DNA of 64,000 nucleotides from Hofstenia miamia (Eukaryota > Xenacoelomorpha > Acoela), in contig SCFE01000084.1 of NCBI GenBank assembly GCA_004352715.1, positions 1,787,099 through 1,851,098 of the forward strand, in the 5' to 3' direction. Of the stretch, positions 57,026-64,000 are shown one piece after another. The notes below the pieces were generated by a model. That model did not search any database and was not told where the DNA came from. It saw only the letters and a program-made list of their open reading frames with translations. Position numbers and translations under genes: made by a program. Position 1 is the first letter of the stretch, and each line of letters starts with the position of its first letter.

Positions 57026-57701
57026 CACTGATTCAGACTTGTCATCGAGCCGAGCTTCTAATGAGCAGAGCGGATCCGAGCCGAACTTGAGCAGAGTATT
57101 GGATATACAACGAGCCCATAAAGAGCCGTTTTTGAGCAAACCAAATTTATAGTGCTGCTTGCTAATTTCNNNNNNNNNNNNNNNNNNNNNNNNNNNNNNN
57201 NNNNNNNNNNNNNNNNNNNNNNNNNNNNNNNNNNNNNNNNNNNNNNNNNNNNNNNNNNNNNNNNNNNNNNNNNNNNNNNNNNNNNNNNNNNNNNNNNNNN
57301 NNNNNNNNNNNNNNNNNNNNNNNNNNNNNNNNNNNNNNNNNNNNNNNNNNNNNNNNNNNNNNNNNNNNNNNNNNNNNNNNNNNNNNNNNNNNNNNNNNNN
57401 NNNNNNNNNNNNNNNNNNNNNNNNNNNNNNNNNNNNNNNNNNNNNNNNNNGTGCTGCTTGCTAATTTCATTATGCAGATTTTTCTTATTTTTTCATTCAA
57501 TATTCCTTACTTTTAATCTTATTTTAGAAATGTTTATTAAATAATAGGAAGAGCAATGGCAAAAATTCTGAGGTCACAATATTTTAAAAAAAAATATCGA
57601 GCTAAAACGAGCCTCATTAAAAGATTTTATGTGGCCAGCCGAGCCGAGCCGAGCCGAGCCGAGCTTAGAAATTGCGGCTCGTTAACATGTCTGCACTGAT
57701 T
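57026..57701. mobile_element. GAGCC-rich hAT-type MITE with perfect 8-bp target duplication
   Basis: The element runs 57034-57693. Its ends are CAGACTTGTCATCGAGCC and GGCTCGTTAACATGTCTG. It is flanked on both sides by CACTGATT (57026-57033 and 57694-57701), a perfect 8-bp duplication. Both subterminal regions carry runs of GAGCC/GAGCCGAGC units. The interior holds a 281-N gap whose two edges carry the same 18 bases, so the gap may be shorter than written or absent. No transposase is visible. Confidence 0.85.
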
Positions 57702-58804
57702 GCAAAGAATGGAAACAGAATTTGTGCAATTTTGCAAGATTCAGCATATTTTTTTTCAATTTTCAAACTACGCTTTAATAATAGCATGTTTTTATGAGAT
57801 TTTTGCATTGTGCACTACAAAATAGACAAATCTTTAGTGTATTTTTAAAGACATAGGGCTAAGGAAATTTCAAAATTGTCACCTAATAGTATGAATGTTT
57901 GCTTAGTCTTAAATTCAATCAATATTGTTAAATTTGTTGATAAAATTCAGGAAAATCACCCAATTAAAAAATGTAAAGCTCTTACTAAAATCAATAACTG
58001 AAATTAAAAAAATGTGCAGAGTTTTGATATCTTACATAAATATGTTTGTGGATTTTTCGAGTAGGTGTAATTTGAATACAAACAATTTGATCAACCCTAT
58101 TATTGAACATTGTGATGAATAGAAATAGTAGTTATTACTCATGCTATGCTTAATATTTTACATTATTCACTTTCGCATAAATTAATCAATATAGGTATAT
58201 GTGCGACGGGGTAGCGGTGGCTATGCTAATCTAATTTCATTTGTTTTTTTAAAAGTAGAAATATTTAAAATTTTATTCTAAGAATAAAATACCCCACAGA
58301 AAAGAAAGGAATTTTAACTAAAAAAGTCAATAAATTTCTAAAAGTAAATATATGCATGTCTATAAATGACATGTTAAGAAAATTAAAAATTATTTTATAT
58401 AAAAAAATGTATGAGTTTGTGGATTATAAAAACGAAATATTTATTTTCGTGGGGTGACCAGGAAAATCACTAAGAGAACAGTTACAAATGAATGAGTCTT
58501 AAAAAGGCATTGAAGAGAATTAAATCAATTCTTGTGATGATGAAAATGAAGAACAAAAATTATTCTAGATGGAAATTTCGATACTGGCAAAATGAAAAAT
58601 TGAAAATATGATTTGTGTTAGTTTTGGAAGAATTGAGAAGATTTACAATGATAGTGAATATCAAGATTCATTTCAGTGTATCTTAAGTCAGAAAACAAGT
58701 CCTTGCATCACTTTCATTTACTGAACTAAAAGACATCAGCGATTTCAGTTTGCACTAGATTGCTATATAATTTTAAAATTGAATATACTTAAGGCTAGCT
58801 TTCA
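57702..58804. other. Non-coding stretch without recognisable features
   Basis: AT-rich sequence. The 65-codon frame at 57925-58122 has no recognised motif. Confidence 0.45.
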
Positions 58805-59023
58805 TATATATATATATATATATATCTTTGAAGTTTTTTGAAGCACCTTCACAGATCTTTTCACTCAATAGTGAGTGTGAAAAAATATATATATANNNNN
58901 NNNNNNNNNNNNNNNNNNNNNNNNNNNNNNNNNNNNNNNNNNNNNNNNNNNNNNNNNNNNNNNNNNNNNNNNNNNNNNNNNNNNNNNNNNNNNNNNNNNN
59001 NNNNNNNNNNNNNNNNNNNNNNN

Positions 59024-59056
<33 letters not shown>
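58805..59056. repeat. (TA)n tracts around a 128-N gap
   Basis: TA arrays lie at 58805-58825, 58885-58895 and 59026-59056, with the gap at 58896-59023 between the last two. Confidence 0.85.
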
Positions 59057-59059
<3 letters not shown>

Positions 59060-61471
59060 TGCACATATACACATATACAGGCTCTAGATAATATGGGATT
59101 CTTACTTTTATTGAAATGTAATCTGATGATCTATAAAATACATCATAGTGTAAAGGTTGAATGAATACATTTTAGGGAATGCTAGATCTTCGAAAAATAC
59201 TGTTTCTATTCACCCTATTTAAAGGTACTTAAAAGTTTTCGTTTGTATGTTTTATTGCAAAATTTTATTGAATTTTTCTTATTTAAGAGGGGTCCGGACC
59301 CCATCGTCCCTCTTCTATAACCGCCTTTGATACAGAGTTGGCTGATATCATCCCAATTTTTCAAAAATCAATTAGAGTTGGTTTTACCAAATGAAAATTT
59401 TTCCAATTTAATAGAATTTTAATCCTAAGCGATCAAATAATATTTTCATATTTGCATTATACTTTTCTTACTTTAATAATGATATTAACAATAACAAAAT
59501 CCATCACAGCAACAGTGAAGAATATGTTTGAAAAACATCAACATACATAAATCGGCAGATAATTTTATGAAATTTCTTTGAGAGTTTTGACACCTAATAA
59601 AGAATATGAAAATTTTCAAGCTTAAATATTGAAGGTACACAACGTATAAGAACCAAACTAAAGCTTAATAAGGAGAAGAAATCCTTTTGTTTGAAAAAGT
59701 TTAAAGCAGCTTCTTGTATTATGAGATGGAAGTGATTAAAAATATATCGTCCATACTTTACAGTTACTTTGCTTGGTAAGGTAATTTTATTAGCTATTGG
59801 ACTTTAAATTCATTTCCTAAACAATTTTAGGAGCAGCTCTTTGATATAACCCAAAATTCCATGAAATTTTGTGCTTGTTACAATATTCATAGTAAAGTAC
59901 CACGCTAATACTGTTATGTTTCCTCACAACATAGAGATCCATTATGGCAACATTATGCTTAACTTAGTGATAATGTAGGTTTAGTATATCGACACGGCAT
60001 ACAATTCACAAATTTTAAGATTTTTCTCTCTGAGAAGTCGTGTCAATTTTGTGAATCTTTTCAATTATTTAACAAATGGTTTTAAATTACAGTAGTAATT
60101 TGAATCAAAATGATTTTAATTTAATTCAATGTGAAAAAAGCATTATATTAAAACATTCTTCAGAAATTTGAAAAGCATTGAGTATTCGGTTGAGAGCTGT
60201 TCAAGATTTTTAGAATTTCTTCTTAAATAGCTTTCCTAAAATTATCGAGAACACACTTATATGCTGAGTCTTTCAAAGCTAAATACCAATTATTACTCAG
60301 ACTACTGAGCTAAAATGAAATAAACCAATTATTCTTTAATTCGAATTTTCCCAGCATTTGCAAATAACAGGAAAAGCACTGTGTTCAATTTGGATAAAAT
60401 AGGTTTTGATTGATTTGGGGTGAGCTTGTGAGTATTTTCAATAAAGTTAACATAAGGTACATAGAAGAAATATATTGATGAAAATCACACAATTTCAAAC
60501 AATTTTTTTAATTCTTTAAGGCTTATCTGAAGTTTATGGAGAAGCTATTGAAAAGTGAAATATGTAGAAGGAAATGGCGTAGAAATAATTTTAATGTTCC
60601 ATTGACATACAGAAATTATTTGCTAAATTATTGATAGATTAATAATTTTTCTGTAGAGTAATGTATCATATTCACTAACCAACAAGACAAGAAATATGCA
60701 TTGAATGCAAAATCAAGAATTTAATACTTGTTATTGAAATCAAATTTTGTCAATGACCTGATAGCAACAATTTCAAGATTTGTGGATGTATTTTAAAGAG
60801 TATTTTAATTAAATATTTTCTTTAATTTGCCCTTACATTGTATCAAGCAACAAAACAGAATATCACAATCTTTCCATTTTCTGAATTTTTCTATTGGAAA
60901 TGTTTAAAAATTTTGATACTGCTGTATTTATGATTTTTTACTATCTTTCTTGAATTACTTACACTATTACTGAACTTTTCATTTTAATCCATTCATGAGC
61001 ATCACTTTTGAAAAGAATAATGTGAGTACATTTTGCATTTAGATGAAGGGTTTTCTATTATGTCACTAGAGTATAATTTATGATAATTGTTCAGGATTTA
61101 TTGCAGCAATTTCGCATTCTTGATAGCATAGAATAATTAGCATAAAAAAGAGTATATTAATAGAATTTATATTAAGCAATATTAAACGTGCTTGCTTTCT
61201 ATCATAGCTGAAGACTGTGAAAGTAGCAGTCTATATTGCCTCAAGAATGGTTTGTCCCCTAATAACAATCCTTTGAATGCGTAAAGGTGGTTCTTTTGTT
61301 GATAGATCGTTCAATCCTTGGCAAATAAATAATGTTTTAGCACACAGAATCATTGAATTATAATATCTGAAATGAATGTTCTCCAATGTTCACATAATAC
61401 AAGATTAAATATATTTAATTCTAAAATACTAGTAAATAGTGTGGCGTTTTATGTTGCATAATCAAATTAAT
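59057..61471. other. Non-coding stretch; possible MITE end near 59290
   Basis: GGGGTCCGGACCCCATCG near 59286-59303 followed by TAACCGCCTTTGA resembles one terminus of a hAT-type MITE. Otherwise I see no gene or repeat. Confidence 0.4.
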
Positions 61472-61582
61472 CTATAAATTTGGGTTGCTTAAAACGGCTC
61501 GTTTTGGACTCGTTGTACATCCATACTCGGCTCAGCTCGACTCAGCTCAGCTCTTTAGAAGCTTGGCTCGTTGACAAGTCTG
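61472..61582 (-). mobile_element. Fragment of the GAGCC-rich MITE
   Basis: The reverse complement matches the first 110 bases of the element at 57034 (CAGACTTGTCAACGAGCC, CTTCTAA.GAGC, TACAACGAG, GAGCCGTTTT.AGCAA, AAATTTATAG). Only one terminus is present. Confidence 0.75.
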
Positions 61583-62150
61583 TGGTGGCTTGCTGATTTA
61601 TCAAAGTATTTTTAATAATCTGTTTCTAATTTGATAGATTAAATGAAACCAAATTTTTGAGAAGTAAGGTGGAGATCGTGTGCAGTAAGATTGCTTCATT
61701 GTTACAGATATGTCCAGTTCATCAATTTATAGCTAAAATTAAAGAGAAACCGGTAGAAACAACTGATGTGCATATCAATAGCATAAATATTACCATTCAT
61801 GCACAACATAAGAGACATTAATTATAAAAAAACAATTTTCAGATCAAGTGACATACACTTCAACCATGTCTATGTCATCTTCCCCAACATCATGCTCTGT
61901 ATAATCATCGCAGATCATTTTGCAGATTTATTCTGTAGTATGAAAAATTCAAAAGTGGAAAATTTATCAACATTCAGTAATTTTGAAGAACACGTGGTAA
62001 GAATCAATTCTAAATTTCAGAGAAAATGCGTTTACCATGAACTTCTCATTCCTTAGTCTACTGCATGACGTGTACTGTTTGGTCCAAATTGATTATGTCA
62101 TTTTCAGACGCTTTCTGATGACAGCAATGTTGGGAACGATAGATGATTAA
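61583..62150. other. Unassigned stretch upstream of a transposase relic
   Basis: An 85-codon plus-strand frame at 61799-62056 is open, but its sequence matches nothing I recognise. It could be the upstream part of the transposase relic that follows, or chance. Confidence 0.3.
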
Positions 62151-62159
62151 ACCTTCACG

Positions 62160-62390
62160 TAGTATTTAGTTTTTATTTCAGCAACACTGTCAATGTCAGA
62201 ACTTGGGGAAGAGAACATCTCAATGAAACTACTCAGCATGTAAGAGATTCTCATACAAAGAATGTTTTCCTTGCTGCTTCTAAATAAGGTCTTTGGTCCC
62301 CATTTCTTTAAAACTTATACTGCTAAGAACAATGCTTGATTTGATTTTTAAGCAAACTGGAGCTCTTGCCCCCTGGCATCTGCATGCTTA
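62160..62390 (+). pseudogene. Mariner/IS630-type DDE transposase relic
   Basis: Plus-strand frames give NTVNVRTWGREHLNETTQHV, then KNVFLAASK and, after a one-base shift, KVFGPHFF. These parallel the N.HN.R.WG.ENP and K.VFGPFFF blocks between the first and second catalytic Asp of a group of mariner-related transposases common in arthropods and other invertebrates. Catalytic residues are not visible and stops follow. It is an old fragment, unrelated to the intact mariner. Confidence 0.5.
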
Positions 62391-62761
62391 GAAAATTTTT
62401 AATTGAATATTGTAATCTTGGTTTCACTCTTTGTGTTTGAAATCCGAGATTACATGGCCTCAGGATAAGCTTTTTTTTGTGGGGTCATCTGAAAAGTCGC
62501 GTTTTTGTTCTAGTACCACATTCAAGCATGCACGATTGATTTAGTGGGCCATGATATTCTAATAAACGTCTGGGAGTAATTCACTTATCATGTTGATGTT
62601 GCTCATGTTTCAGTGGGTGCCCCCAATCAATACAAGTAAAAGCGTAGATAAAACTTAGTTGATAGTAGAAAAGATTGCTATTATGTTCCCCTATTACTTT
62701 ATTGGATAGATCCATTAATTTGCTCAGATGCTGTAATATATCTAGATCAAAAGTTTTCATG

Positions 62762-62762
<1 letters not shown>

Positions 62763-62799
<37 letters not shown>

Positions 62800-63194
62800 G
62801 CTANNNNNNNNNNNNNNNNNNNNNNNNNNNNNNNNNNNNNNNNNNNNNNNNNNNNNNNNNNNNNNNNNNNNNNNNNNNNNNNNNNNNNNNNNNNNNNNNN
62901 NNNNNNNNNNNNNNNNNNNNNNNNNNNNNNNNNNNNNNNNNNNNNNNNNNNNNNNNNNNNNNNNNNNNNNNNNNNNNNNNNNNNNNNNNNNNNNNNNNNN
63001 NNNNNNNNNNNNNNNNNNNNNNNNNNNNNNNNNNNNNNNNNNNNNNNNNNNNNNNNNNNNNNNNNNNNNNNNNNNNNNNNNNNNNNNNNNNNNNNNNNNN
63101 NNNNNNNNNNNNNNNNNNNNNNNNNNNNNNNNNNNNNNNNNNNNNNNNNNNNNNNNNNNNNNNNNNNNNNNNNATATATATATATATATATATA
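62763..63194. repeat. (TA)n microsatellite containing a 370-N gap
   Basis: Both edges of the gap (62804-63173) carry the same TA array followed by ACATATGCTA, so the two contigs probably overlap and the gap length is not reliable. Confidence 0.8.
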
Positions 63195-63719
63195 CATATG
63201 CTACCTAGAGCCCACCTAAGCTCTGTAGATGCAGAGACTATCTGGTTGTGACAGTACAAGCTGTAAAAACCATAGAATATGCCCTTTTCAGACGCGCATC
63301 TTTTCAATGTATGCTTTTTTGATGAATCTATCGAATTTTGGGAACGTTTAGACGACCATGTTTTGACGAAATTGCGTCCAGACGAACATTGTTTTGATGC
63401 AAGACCACTTGTTAATTCATTAATTATGTCTAATATTATTAAATTTCAATACATGCAGGAATTTTGGTAGATATAATGTGATTTCAATTAGTTATACACA
63501 AATGTAATATATATTTACAATTAAGTGCCATAATTTATAACAATATATATTGCTTCATTGCAATAAATAAATGCATTTTATTAAAAAATTTGAACATTGG
63601 GAATTCAATACCTTCAGGCTTCAGTTTGAAGTTAAAATAGGTAAACTTCAAAGTGCTCGTATTCTTAAGAATTATAGCTGCTTGAGACAACTTGACGGCA
63701 AAGCAAAGTCGTTATAATT
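63195..63719. other. Non-coding or unassigned stretch
   Basis: A 63-codon open frame at 63279-63470 (CFFDESIEFWERLDDHVLTK in its middle) is not recognised. Its base composition is slightly less AT-rich than the surroundings. It could be an exon or a transposon fragment; I cannot decide. Confidence 0.3.
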
Positions 63720-64000
63720 AGTGATGGGCCCACTGCCTGAATTGGTATCTGAGAAACAAGAAACCATCCGCCATGCCGCGTAGTCCAGTTCCAGTAACTC
63801 AGCTCATTCTCAAAGACTGATTTTATTATGTGTACCCTAACTAGATGATAATAAAGAAGGAGCACAATTCGACTTACTACCTCACTCTCAATACTGTGTA
63901 TTTAAACACAAACATGCCAAAACACTAGCTGCTATTAAAATCTAGTTAATAAATAGAGCAGCTTCCTATCCTACAATTAAAATATAACTACAACTACTGA
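63720..64000 (-). mobile_element. LTR fragment of the Ty3/gypsy family, inverted, running out of the window
   Basis: Matches 53276-53580 of the solo LTR (GTGATGGGCCCACTGCC, CATGCCGCGTAGTCCAGTTC, GACTGATTTTATTATGTG, AACACTAGCTGCTATTAAAA). The LTR 3' terminus is missing on its left. Near 63844-63870 it has a different 30-base segment from the solo LTR. Confidence 0.8.

Overview
The window is AT-rich nuclear DNA from an animal, almost certainly an invertebrate. The evidence is a spliced seven-transmembrane receptor gene with GT-AG introns, a very broad set of animal transposon families (mariner, hAT, P, Kolobok-like, Tc1, Penelope-like with GIY-YIG, jockey/CR1-type non-LTR, Ty3/gypsy), and dense (TA)n microsatellites. 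I cannot fix the phylum. The low GC and the transposon mix would fit a cnidarian such as Hydra, but an arthropod or another AT-rich invertebrate is equally possible. There are no operons, bacterial genes or CRISPR arrays. Seven runs of N interrupt the sequence (16153-17152, 18291-19290, 26312-26345, 27673-28428, 57170-57450, 58896-59023, 62804-63173), and nine single Ns look like contig joins.

Layout. 1-3740: non-coding, with the tail of a foldback element at the very start and a TTAA-flanked giant palindrome at 1983-2846. 3746-4170: non-LTR reverse transcriptase relic. 4336-5940: two copies of the last exon (TM6-TM7) of the receptor, with intron and 3' flank. 5942-8290: Penelope-like retroelement fragments, one split by an apparently intact mariner (6303-7630). 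8290-8708: non-LTR RT fragment. 9240-9600: Tc1 relic. 9925-12182: complete but mutated hAT element with TIRs and 8-bp target duplication. 12650-15200: non-LTR endonuclease and RT relics. 17153-18290: Ty3/gypsy LTR, primer-binding site and integrase tail. 21129-25255: the one convincing host gene, a four-exon rhodopsin-like GPCR of 295 residues. 25919-27185: TTAA-flanked Kolobok-like element inserted into the receptor's duplicated 3' flank. 29345-30800: non-LTR and Penelope fragments around a small TTTGCC-rich element. 30870-35660: several P-element (THAP9-like) transposase copies stitched together by single Ns. 35660-45600: mostly empty. 45669-47117: last two exons of a second receptor gene, open and conserved. 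48700-64000: MITEs, mariner relics, a 124-bp tandem repeat that received a CTAG-flanked foldback element and LTRs, and another LTR fragment at the end.

How it fits together. The host content is a small cluster of paralogous receptor genes or gene pieces: exon 4 occurs four times and exon 3 twice. Splice phases are preserved wherever they can be checked. The intergenic and intronic space has been filled by nested mobile elements, and several target-site duplications and one empty-site comparison can be read directly. The apparently intact mariner, the P elements (with a KP-like internal deletion) and the well-preserved TIRs point to recent transposition. Many (TA)n tracts coincide with element edges and assembly gaps.
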